Of a stretch of DNA of 45,603 nt, positions 38,577 through 45,440 are shown in pieces; the first letter of the stretch is position 1, and each line of letters starts with the position of its first letter. The notes under the pieces were generated by a model. The model was not told the DNA's origin. It saw only the letters and a list, made by a program, of their open reading frames with translations, and made no database searches. Both the position numbers and the translations under genes were made by a program. Source of the DNA: Oscillospiraceae bacterium (GTDB taxonomy: Bacteria > Bacillota > Clostridia > Oscillospirales > Ruminococcaceae); contig JAGZUF010000020.1 of NCBI GenBank assembly GCA_018380115.1, positions 1-45,603 on the forward strand, written 5' to 3'.

Positions 38577-38622
38577 CAAAGAAACACGGCGCAAAGCCGG
38601 AGAACTTTACGCCGTGTTTCTT
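38577..38622 (-). terminator. Terminator after thiT
   Basis: AAGAAACACGGCG and CGCCGTGTTTCTT form a strong outer stem with a further CTTT/AAAG pairing inside. It lies about 30 nt after thiT and has short T-runs on the minus strand. Confidence 0.75.
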
Positions 38623-38650
38623 GGCTATTTTGCCTAAAGCTCTTAACTCA

Positions 38651-39295
38651 TTACAGTTTTGCCCTGGAATTGAACAGCTTGGGGGCTGCCAGCGCCAGCA
38701 CCACGGCCGCGGCCACGGTGACAAGCGTTTCCGGCAGCATAAAGGTGGCGTTGTATACCGCGCTGTACAGCCAGCACAGTGCATTCTCGCCCATGTTCGC
38801 AATAGCCTGGCCCCAGCCGAAGTTTGTCATCCACTCGAAGGCATAATCATAGTCCTTCCACACCACATAGCCAGAAAGCGTGTTGCACACATAGCGCAGC
38901 ACGCTCACTGCAAAGATACTGATGCCTATGCCGGTGGCACGGCCCGCCCTTGTAGAGGGAAACGGTTTTGCAATATACCATGCAAGGCCCAATACGGTGT
39001 AAGACAACACATAGTCCAGCAGCGCACAACCCACCTGCGCGCCCAGCGTCTGGCAGTAGGTGAGGTTTTTCAGCCCCAGAAAAAGCTGGATGAGGCTGTA
39101 CACGAAAGCCGTGAACAGGCCCCATTTCGGGCCGTGGCGCAGGCTCATCAGAATAATGGGCAGCGTGCTTACAAAGGTGACGGAACCGCCGTGCGGCAGC
39201 TCGAAAATAGGGATGTAGCTGAGCACGGTGCCAAGCGCGATCAACAGTGCGCCTTCCACAAGGGTGCGTGTTTTTGCGTGTGTTTTTGTCGTCAT
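38651..39295 (-). CDS. thiT: ThiT thiamine ECF transporter S component
   Basis: A 214-aa membrane protein with six transmembrane helices that binds thiamine for the ECF complex. Family features are the opening LVEGALLIALGTVLSYIPIF with ELPHGGSVTFVSTLPIIL, RHGPKWGLFTAFVYSLIQ, LDYVLSYTVLGLAW and LRYVCNTLSGYVVWKDY (aromatic thiamine-contact region). AAAGGGG precedes ATG 39295. Expression is set by a TPP riboswitch and terminator in its leader. The EcfA/EcfT energising module is not in the window. Confidence 0.96.
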   Translation of the reverse strand: MTTKTHAKTRTLVEGALLIALGTVLSYIPIFELPHGGSVTFVSTLPIILMSLRHGPKWGLFTAFVYSLIQLFLGLKNLTYCQTLGAQVGCALLDYVLSYTVLGLAWYIAKPFPSTRAGRATGIGISIFAVSVLRYVCNTLSGYVVWKDYDYAFEWMTNFGWGQAIANMGENALCWLYSAVYNATFMLPETLVTVAAAVVLALAAPKLFNSRAKL

Positions 39296-39337
39296 GGGAA
39301 ATGCCCCTTTCAAAATGATGTGACACAAAAACAAAAA

Positions 39338-39373
39338 CGTGCGCCGTGTGGCACAAAAACCACACGGCGCACG
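39338..39373 (-). terminator. Attenuator hairpin of the thiT TPP riboswitch
   Basis: On the minus strand CGTGCGCCGTGTGG and CCACACGGCGCACG pair perfectly and are followed by TTTTTGTTTTTG. It lies between the aptamer and thiT, so TPP binding probably favours premature termination. Confidence 0.92.
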
Positions 39374-39400
39374 CTGAGCTTTGCTGTTTTATGCAAAAAC

Positions 39401-39487
39401 TCCCTACGCCGGCATTACCCGGATCAGGTAAGAAGGGTCTATGGCCCCGCGTACGGCAGCCAAATCTAAGCCTCTCGGCCCCCCTGT
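39401..39487 (-). promoter_or_regulatory. TPP riboswitch aptamer (THI box)
   Basis: The minus strand shows the classic sequence blocks GGGGGGCCGAGAGGC (compare CUGAGA), ACCCTT, and CCTGATCCGGGTAATGCC followed by GGCGTAGGGA. These are the pyrimidine- and pyrophosphate-sensor conserved segments. It controls thiT. Confidence 0.97.
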
Positions 39488-39504
39488 TTTTATGTCCATT
39501 TCCC

Positions 39505-39532
39505 ATTATACGCGCCGCGCACGCGTTGTCAA
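39505..39532 (-). promoter_or_regulatory. thiT promoter
   Basis: Minus-strand perfect TTGACA (39527-39532), a 16-bp spacer and a perfect TATAAT (39505-39510), directly before the TPP aptamer. Confidence 0.88.
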
Positions 39533-39543
39533 GAAAAAATGAG

Positions 39544-39591
39544 GCCATGCCGGTGCGCAGCATCTGCCGAAGGCGCGGCGCACCGGCATGG
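39544..39591 (-). terminator. Terminator of the AT-rich ABC operon
   Basis: CCATGCCGGTGCGC and GCGCACCGGCATGG form a 14-bp stem around a partly paired loop. On the minus strand it is followed by CCTCATTTTTTC, just ahead of the thiT promoter. Confidence 0.85.
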
Positions 39592-39621
39592 GGAAATAAA
39601 AAATCATATATAATGGTAATG

Positions 39622-40329
39622 CTACCTTGCTTCTGCCTTTCTTAAAAAAAGCCAGGAAACAGCAGTTATTACTGCTGAAAAAACAAATAGCACGGCAGAA
39701 GACAAAATGGGGTCAGCGGTAATATCCGCGCCGCTTCCAGTGATGCCCAAAAACAGGAAGAGAAATTTTTGAATATGCATAATAAATCCGCCGGCCAAAT
39801 TATTAACAAGAATGATGGATGGCACGCTTAAAGCCAATAGAAGAATGATGATGTACTTGGTTTTTTTGCTGATTCTATACATCACTAAAGAGATAAAGTG
39901 AAACAAAGAAATTATGGCATATGTCATGACGGTGCACCATATAAACATGTTTGCCGTATTCTTTGGATATATCATATAAAACATAATACTGTTGTTTGCA
40001 AGCACAGATGAAATGAAGGAAACTACTCCCGTTGTAACCCCCAGAAAAACACTTATGATTATTGTCGATAAGATATTGGAAATATAATAAGTTTTTCTGG
40101 ATACTCCATTTATCATTGAAAAGGCAAACACTTCCCTGAACAATTCATAGCCGACAAACATCGCAAAAATATAAGACGCAATATCCATGGAGCCTGCGCT
40201 GTTGATGGAATGCTTAAAAGCGATGCCCAGCAGCAAATTGACAAACATAATCAACAGCAAGATGCCAACCAAAACTTTAGAAGAATAAATGTGATATAGA
40301 ATTAAGGTCTTTAAGCGCGCCCTATCCAT
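39622..40329 (-). CDS. ABC transporter membrane protein (AT-rich locus)
   Basis: A 235-aa polytopic protein with about six transmembrane helices and no named domain that I recognise. Segments include VLVGILLLIMFVNLLLGIAF and IIILLLALSVPSIILVNNLA. The cytosolic motif SMINGVSRKTYYIS after helix 2 resembles the M-x-G-x-(S/T)-R-(R/K) turn of the 15394 and 16082 permeases, suggesting the same exporter class. GGAGG lies 6 nt before ATG 40329, which overlaps the ATPase stop by 8 bp. Composition is strikingly AT-rich (many AAA, ATA, TTA codons) compared with neighbours. Confidence 0.8.
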   Translation of the reverse strand: MDRARLKTLILYHIYSSKVLVGILLLIMFVNLLLGIAFKHSINSAGSMDIASYIFAMFVGYELFREVFAFSMINGVSRKTYYISNILSTIIISVFLGVTTGVVSFISSVLANNSIMFYMIYPKNTANMFIWCTVMTYAIISLFHFISLVMYRISKKTKYIIILLLALSVPSIILVNNLAGGFIMHIQKFLFLFLGITGSGADITADPILSSAVLFVFSAVITAVSWLFLRKAEAR

Positions 40330-41026
40330 TTCTGGCCTCCTTGAGTATTTCCACATATACATCATTAAGTCTTTTCCCTTTTGTCAACTCTTTTAATGGG
40401 GCTTGGCGTATAATATTTCCATTATCAATAACAATGACTTCTTCTAAAACAGGTTCTACCTCATCAATCAGATGCGTGGCAATCAAAATCAGGTTCTTTT
40501 TCTTTTGATGATATTCTAACAGAACCTTATAAAACAGCCCGCGATATAACGAGTCGATGCCAAGAACAGGTTCATCCAAAATCATGACCTCTGAATTGCT
40601 GGCAAGTGAAACAATAACCTTGAAAATAGTGTAATAGCCGGTTGACAGGGTGTTCGTCTTTTTATTTAAGTCTAGATTAAATAATTGCGCCAGCTGTTTT
40701 GCCTGCTCAATGTCGAAATTTTCGTAAAACCGGGCCTCCCATTTTAGCAAGTCTTTCATTTTTATGTCTTTAGGATATTTATCCTTTTCTGTAACGTAAA
40801 AAACATTTTTCTGTATCACTTCATTTTCTGTTACAATGGCACCGTTCAAGCGCACATCCCCTTTTGTCGGGAAGGCTCTGTTGGCAATAATCTTCATCAT
40901 TGTAGTTTTCCCTGCGCCATTGGGACCTAACAAGCCATATATTTTGTTGCTTTCAAATGATAAGTTTATATTGTCCAGAACCTTTTTATTTCCGTAAACT
41001 TTCATAAGATTTCTAATCTCGAGCAT
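40322..41026 (-). CDS. ABC transporter ATP-binding protein (AT-rich locus)
   Basis: A 234-aa ATPase of the YtrB-like export class. Walker A is GPNGAGKTT (about residue 36). The signature is the atypical LSTGYYTIFKVI, Walker B is VMILDEP, and the switch is IATHLIDEVE. AAAGGAG precedes ATG 41026. It pairs with the overlapping permease gene. Unlike the 14115-16828 operon there is no GntR regulator and only one membrane gene. Low GC and A-ending codons suggest recent acquisition of this two-gene unit. Confidence 0.92.
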   Translation of the reverse strand: MLEIRNLMKVYGNKKVLDNINLSFESNKIYGLLGPNGAGKTTMMKIIANRAFPTKGDVRLNGAIVTENEVIQKNVFYVTEKDKYPKDIKMKDLLKWEARFYENFDIEQAKQLAQLFNLDLNKKTNTLSTGYYTIFKVIVSLASNSEVMILDEPVLGIDSLYRGLFYKVLLEYHQKKKNLILIATHLIDEVEPVLEEVIVIDNGNIIRQAPLKELTKGKRLNDVYVEILKEARNG

Positions 41027-41256
41027 AGGTAGTCTCCTTTTTGAATTTATGGCCTGGTAATTCCTATAATCTAATAGCCTAAATAATGGGTGCTTATGCT
41101 TGGCCTTCCTTTTTTCTGCTTGCTATATTGCCGGAATAAAAAATGATGTCAAGAGCCTGCCTTTCTTAAGGCTGCATTGCACCTTTGCCTGAAATTTTTG
41201 TTTGGCGCATCCTGCCGAAAGAAAAAAGGTTATTCATTGCAGGCTTTTATTCAAAA
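41027..41256. other. AT-rich intergenic gap
   Basis: About 230 bp between the DUF1801 gene and the ABC operon. It is AT-rich with a possible -10 (TTATAG, about 41065) for the ABC genes. I see no terminator or gene remnant that I can defend. Confidence 0.4.
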
Positions 41257-41652
41257 TCAGCTTAAACACCACTTGGCGATATTTATGATTAATTTGGCCG
41301 GCAATGCTTTATTATATGGAAAATAAATCGCATTTTTCTTGGTGACGAATTCATTTAACTCAGAGGAGAACTCTTCAATCGCTTCGGCCCCTGCATAAAA
41401 GCTGATATGATTTTTACAGGCAGAAAAGGTGATATATTTTGCTCCCTTTTTATAACATGGCATGCTCCATATGATACGCTCACTTATACACGGGACACTA
41501 TCCTGCAATGCAGCCATCATTTTTAGCAGATGCGGGCGTGCTTCCAGTGGCTGCAAATAGATATATTCTAATACTGTTTTGGGCGCTTTTCCGCAATAAT
41601 GTCCCTGATTTGCTTTTTTGAATTCTCTTCCGCATTTGGGGCATACCCACAT
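41257..41652 (-). CDS. DUF1801 (YdhG-like) protein with N-terminal zinc finger
   Basis: A 131-aa cytoplasmic protein. Residues 1-22 carry a small zinc motif, CPKCGREFKKANQGHYC (Cys, Cys, His, Cys). The rest is a DUF1801/YdhG-like fold: LQDSVPCISERIIWSMPCYK, then AKYITFSACKNHISFYAG and KNAIYFPYNKALPAKLI. Relatives include the Bacillus iron chaperone Fra (YdhG), though that function should not be assumed here. AAAGGAGGAAG precedes ATG 41652. Low GC like the adjoining ABC genes indicates a shared origin. It appears to be transcribed with or just before the ABC genes. Confidence 0.8.
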   Translation of the reverse strand: MWVCPKCGREFKKANQGHYCGKAPKTVLEYIYLQPLEARPHLLKMMAALQDSVPCISERIIWSMPCYKKGAKYITFSACKNHISFYAGAEAIEEFSSELNEFVTKKNAIYFPYNKALPAKLIINIAKWCLS

Positions 41653-41788
41653 GGTTTACTTCCTCCTTTTACAAGAGTGCCATATATCCTGTACGGCAAA
41701 ATATATGCTTCCACTCCTTTATTATAAAAGAAACTGCCGGCTTGCGGGCGCTGAAAAAGAGAAATGGGGGTTCAGGATGTCCGGTTAT

Positions 41789-41833
41789 AAAAACAGGCGG
41801 GAAAGCAAGTTCACCAGCTTTCCCGTCTGTTTT
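41789..41833 (-). terminator. Terminator of the nth-azlCD operon
   Basis: On the minus strand AAAACAGACGGGAAAGC and GCTTTCCCGCCTGTTTT pair almost fully around a 10-nt loop and are followed by TTATAACC. It lies about 60 nt after azlD. Confidence 0.85.
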
Positions 41834-41893
41834 AGGCCAGCCCCGAAGGCCTCTTTGGCTCCGCCGGGGCGCATTGCTTTCCAAAACCGGGCC

Positions 41894-42211
41894 TTACCGC
41901 CATATGCCCAGCAGCCATTCGGCGCAGAACACCGCCCCGCAGGCCGCCAGCGCCACAGGCAGCAGCCCGGCGCCCAGATAAGACAAAAGCACAGCTACCG
42001 CAAGGCCCGCCATGGCCGAAACGGCGCTGGCCGTGCTTTCCAGAATGGCGGGCACCGTCATGGCTGCCAGCACGGCGTAGGGCACATAGTAAAGGAAGCT
42101 CTGCACAAAGCGGCTTTTTATTTTCCCGCGCACCAGAAGCATGGGCAGCGCGCGGATGAGATAAGTGGTGCCCGCCATCACGGCGATGTAACACAGCATC
42201 TGTACCGTCAT
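41894..42211 (-). CDS. AzlD family exporter small subunit, second copy
   Basis: A 105-aa membrane protein with three or four helices. It has the AzlD opening CYIAVMAGTTYLIRALPMLL and core VQSFLYYVPYAVLAAMTVPA. It partners with the overlapping AzlC-type gene (ATGA overlap). It differs clearly from the 23486 copy, with a different N-terminus and no HVWRRN segment, so the two pairs are not recent duplicates. It is the last gene of the nth operon. Confidence 0.9.
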   Translation of the reverse strand: MTVQMLCYIAVMAGTTYLIRALPMLLVRGKIKSRFVQSFLYYVPYAVLAAMTVPAILESTASAVSAMAGLAVAVLLSYLGAGLLPVALAACGAVFCAEWLLGIWR

Positions 42212-42960
42212 GCAGGCACCTCCGTTTCCTTTACAGGCGCCAGCCATGCGAAGGCCATTGCCGCGCATACCGTGCACAGAATGATGGAAAAGCCTGAGGA
42301 GATGTGCGCGTGCAGAAACGGCACATACCGCACAAGGCAGCTAAGCGCCGCGGCCAGCGCCGCCACGCCCAGCACAGGGCGGTGCGCCTTTGCCGCAGGC
42401 ACCACAATGGCTACAAACATGCCGTACAGCGCCACACCCATGGCGCTTTGCACACTTTGCGGCAGCAGGGCCCCGGCCACGGCGCCTGCCAGGGTGCCCA
42501 GCGCCCAGCCAAGGTAAGGCACAACGGCAACGCCAATAAAATAGCGCCTGCCCACCTCGCCCGGCTTTGAGGCGGACACGGCGAAAATTTCATCTGTGAT
42601 AAAAAAGCTCACCCAAAGCCTGTCTGCAAAGCGCACGCTTTTGTGCAGCTTCTGCGAAAGTGAAATGCTCATCAGCGCATAGCGCAGGTTGATGACAAGC
42701 TGCGTCAGAGCCATTTCCAGCAGCGTGCCGCCGCCGAATATGACGCCGGCGCCCACAAGCTGCCCGGCGCTTGTGAGGTTCGTCATGCTGATGAGCACGG
42801 TGGCGCGAAGGTCCATACCGTTCACCGCGCACAGAATGCCGAACGCAATGGAAACGGAAAAATAGCCAAGCCCGATGGGCACGCCGTCCAGAAAGCCGCG
42901 GCGAAAGCTGTTTTCAGCCGCCGGCCTTCGGCCCTCGGGCGCCTGCTCCTGCTGTGCCAT
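42208..42960 (-). CDS. AzlC family exporter large subunit, second copy
   Basis: A 250-aa membrane protein of the AzlC/YgaZ family. Landmarks are FRRGFLDGVPIGLGYFSVSI, the SMTNLTSAGQLVGAGVI loop, LVINLRYALMSISLSQ (in place of NARHMFYG), and SFFITDEIFAVS. ATG 42960 has GAGGGGG about 8 nt upstream; the longer frame runs into nth. It lies 11 nt downstream of nth and is co-transcribed with it. The substrate is probably branched-chain amino acids or analogues by family. Confidence 0.9.
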   Translation of the reverse strand: MAQQEQAPEGRRPAAENSFRRGFLDGVPIGLGYFSVSIAFGILCAVNGMDLRATVLISMTNLTSAGQLVGAGVIFGGGTLLEMALTQLVINLRYALMSISLSQKLHKSVRFADRLWVSFFITDEIFAVSASKPGEVGRRYFIGVAVVPYLGWALGTLAGAVAGALLPQSVQSAMGVALYGMFVAIVVPAAKAHRPVLGVAALAAALSCLVRYVPFLHAHISSGFSIILCTVCAAMAFAWLAPVKETEVPA

Positions 42961-42971
42961 GCCGCGCCCCC

Positions 42972-43625
42972 TCAGCACCCGGTGCCCGCAAGAGCTTTTT
43001 TGCCTGTGGGGCAAAGCTGTGCAAGGCAGCAGCGCTCGCAATACGGCCTGCGCGCCGTGCACACTGCGCGCCCGTGCAGCACGCAGCGGTGGCAGAAATC
43101 GTTCGATTCCTCCGGCGGCAGCACCTTCACAAGGGCCTTTTCCACCTTCACGGGGTCTTTGGTGTCCTTCACAAAGCCCAGGCGGTTCGACAGGCGGATG
43201 CAGTGCGTATCCGCCACTACGGCGGGCAGGCCGAACACGTCGCCGCGCACCAGGTTGGCGCTTTTGCGGCCCACGCCGGGCAGCTTCAAAAGGTCCTCCA
43301 TGGCCTGGGGCACCCTGCCGTCAAATTCGTTCAGCAGCATATTGCTCATGGCGGCAAGGTCCCGCGCCTTCGAGCGGCCCAGGCCGCACGGGCGCACAAT
43401 GGCCTCTATATTGTCCGCCCCGGCGGCGGCCAATGCCTCCAGCGTGGGGTATTTGGCAAACAGCTCTTCTGTGACGATATTTACGCGTGCGTCGGTGCAC
43501 TGGGCGGCCAGCCGCACGCTTACAAGCAGCTGCCAGGCGCTGTCATAATCCAGCGTGCACTCGGCAAGCGGATATTCTTCTTTCAGCCTGTTCACAATTT
43601 GCAAAGTATCCTGTTTCGTTCTCAT
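42972..43625 (-). CDS. nth: Endonuclease III
   Basis: DNA glycosylase/AP lyase that removes oxidised pyrimidines in base-excision repair. The 217-aa product has the helix-hairpin-helix LPGVGRKSANLV with the catalytic Lys, the catalytic Asp in VVADTHCIRLSNRLG, and the C-terminal [4Fe-4S] ligands C-x6-C-x2-C-x5-C (CTARRPYCERCCLAQLC). GAGGAGG precedes ATG 43625. It leads an operon with azlC and azlD and is divergent from glyA, with promoters sharing a palindromic -35 region. Confidence 0.97.
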   Translation of the reverse strand: MRTKQDTLQIVNRLKEEYPLAECTLDYDSAWQLLVSVRLAAQCTDARVNIVTEELFAKYPTLEALAAAGADNIEAIVRPCGLGRSKARDLAAMSNMLLNEFDGRVPQAMEDLLKLPGVGRKSANLVRGDVFGLPAVVADTHCIRLSNRLGFVKDTKDPVKVEKALVKVLPPEESNDFCHRCVLHGRAVCTARRPYCERCCLAQLCPTGKKALAGTGC

Positions 43626-43667
43626 GTGGCAAAACCTCCTCAAAAACGCCGGCCAACGGCCATTTTC

Positions 43668-43715
43668 ATCATAGCATAAACGGTGCTTGTGCACAACCGC
43701 ATTTCGTTGTATACT
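43668..43715. promoter_or_regulatory. Overlapping divergent promoters of nth and glyA
   Basis: Plus strand: TTGTGC (43687-43692), 17 bp, TATACT (43710-43715) for glyA. Minus strand: TTGTGC (43691-43696), 17 bp, TATGAT (43668-43673) for nth. The two -35 boxes share the palindrome TTGTGCACAA (43687-43696). Polymerases cannot occupy both at once, so the two genes probably compete. Confidence 0.75.
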
Positions 43716-43757
43716 GAAAAAGGAAAGCTGAAAAACCACAAGATATGGAGGATGTAC

Positions 43758-45008
43758 ATGTACGCGGATATGTTGGACACCATCGGCTTTGTGGCCCAAA
43801 GCGATGCACAGGTGGCGCGGGCCATGCAGGGTGAGCTTTGCCGCCAGCGCAGGAACATTGAACTGATTGCCTCGGAAAACGTGGTATCGCCTGCCGTGAT
43901 GGCCGCAATGGGCAGCGTGCTGACGAACAAGTATGCCGAGGGCTACCCCGGCCGGCGCTATTACGGCGGCTGCGCCTGGGTGGACGAAGTAGAGGACATC
44001 GCGCGCGAGCGCGCCTGCCGCCTGTTCGGCGCGCAGCATGCCAACGTGCAGCCCCATTCGGGCGCGCAGGCCAACCTGGCCGTATATTTTGCGCTTTTGA
44101 ACGTGGGCGACACGGTGCTGGGCATGGACCTTTCAAACGGGGGCCACCTTACGCACGGCAGCCCTGTGAACATGAGCGGCAAAAACTATCGCTTTGTGCC
44201 CTACGGCGTGGATGAAAACGGGTATCTGGATTATGAAGACCTGGCCCGCAAAGCGCGCGAGCATCATCCGAAGCTGGTTGTAGCAGGCGCGTCGGCCTAT
44301 GCCCGCACCATTGACTTTGAGCGCATAGGCCGCATCGCAAAAGAGAACGGCGCCCTGTTCATGGTGGATATGGCCCACATTGCGGGGCTTGTGGCCGCGG
44401 GCCTTCACTCCAGCCCTGTGCCGTATGCGGATGTCGTTACCACCACCACGCACAAAACGCTGCGCGGCCCGCGCGGCGGCATGATTTTGTGCAAAGAGGA
44501 ATACGCAAAGGCCATCGACAAGGCCATTTTCCCCGGCACGCAGGGCGGCCCGCTGGAGCATGTCATTGCCGCCAAGGCAGTGGCCCTGGGCGAGGCGCTG
44601 CGCCCGGAGTTCGCAGAATACCAGCGGCGCATTGTGGCCAATGCAAAGGCGCTGGCCGCAGCCCTTGTGCGCGAGGGCCTTGCGCTTGTAAGCGGCGGCA
44701 CGGACAACCACCTGATGACCGTAGACCTGCGCGGCACCGGTGTGACGGGCAAAGAGCTGGAGGCCCGGCTGGACGAAGTGCGCATCACGGCAAACAAAAA
44801 CACTGTGCCGAACGACCCGGCCTCGCCTTTCGTCACCTCCGGCCTGCGCATCGGCACGCCTGCCGTCACCACGCGCGGCTTTGGCGAGGCGGAGATGGAG
44901 GCCATTGCCCGGTTCATTGCGGACACTGTGTTCCGCTTTGAAGAGACAAGGCAGCGCACGCTGCAGGCCGTGCAGGCCCTGACGGAGCGGTTCCCGCTGT
45001 ACGAGTAA
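43758..45008 (+). CDS. glyA: Serine hydroxymethyltransferase
   Basis: PLP enzyme that interconverts serine and glycine with tetrahydrofolate, the main source of one-carbon units. The 416-aa product is full length. Family motifs are NIELIASENVVSPAV, NKYAEGYPGRRYYGG, the PLP-binding histidine region MVDMAHIAGLVAAG, and the Schiff-base Lys in VVTTTTHKTLRGPRGG (Lys233). ATG 43758 lies 7 nt after GGAGG; the ATG at 43752 falls in that site. It is followed after 42 nt by the YbjQ-family gene, probably in one transcript. Confidence 0.98.
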   Translation: MYADMLDTIGFVAQSDAQVARAMQGELCRQRRNIELIASENVVSPAVMAAMGSVLTNKYAEGYPGRRYYGGCAWVDEVEDIARERACRLFGAQHANVQPHSGAQANLAVYFALLNVGDTVLGMDLSNGGHLTHGSPVNMSGKNYRFVPYGVDENGYLDYEDLARKAREHHPKLVVAGASAYARTIDFERIGRIAKENGALFMVDMAHIAGLVAAGLHSSPVPYADVVTTTTHKTLRGPRGGMILCKEEYAKAIDKAIFPGTQGGPLEHVIAAKAVALGEALRPEFAEYQRRIVANAKALAAALVREGLALVSGGTDNHLMTVDLRGTGVTGKELEARLDEVRITANKNTVPNDPASPFVTSGLRIGTPAVTTRGFGEAEMEAIARFIADTVFRFEETRQRTLQAVQALTERFPLYE

Positions 45009-45050
45009 GGCCGTGCGGCCTGTGCCGCAGGCGGAAAAGGAGGAATGGCT

Positions 45051-45368
45051 ATGATATTGACGACGACGCCCACGGTGGAGGGGCACAGCATTCTGGAATA
45101 TAAGGGCATCGTGTTCGGCGAGGTAATTGCTGGTATAGACGCACTGAAGGATATTGCTGCGGGCTTTACAAATTTCTTCGGCGGCCGTTCCGGCAGCTAT
45201 GAGGAAGAGCTGATAAACGCGCGCGGGGAGGCTTTGGCAGAACTGCAGCAGCGCGCAGCCGAACTGGGCGCCAACGCGGTAGTAGGCGTGGATGTGGACT
45301 ATGAAGTGCTGGGCGCGAACAACGGCATGCTAATGGTAACGGCAAGCGGCACCGCCGTGGTGGTGTGA
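45051..45368 (+). CDS. YbjQ family (UPF0145, DUF74) protein
   Basis: A 105-aa cytoplasmic protein of the YbjQ family, which forms pentamers and is sometimes described as heavy-metal-binding; the biological role is not established. The match covers the whole length: ILTTTPTVEGHSILEYKGIV, then FGEVIAGIDALKDIAAGFTN, FFGGRSGSYEEELINARGEA and NAVVGVDVDYEVLG. ATG 45051 lies 8 nt after AAGGAGG; ATG 45045 is too close. It is downstream of glyA, with a strong terminator 16 nt after its stop. Confidence 0.92.
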   Translation: MILTTTPTVEGHSILEYKGIVFGEVIAGIDALKDIAAGFTNFFGGRSGSYEEELINARGEALAELQQRAAELGANAVVGVDVDYEVLGANNGMLMVTASGTAVVV

Positions 45369-45383
45369 GTACGGCAGAATACA

Positions 45384-45436
45384 AAAACAGGGCGGCCCCG
45401 CCGGCAGTTCTGCCGGCGGGGCCGCTCTGTTTTGTA
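45384..45436 (+). terminator. Terminator of the glyA-ybjQ operon
   Basis: CGGCCCCGCCGGCAG and CTGCCGGCGGGGCCG pair perfectly around TT, with an outer AAAACAG/CTGTTTT extension, followed by GTATGC. Confidence 0.9.
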
Positions 45437-45440
45437 TGCT

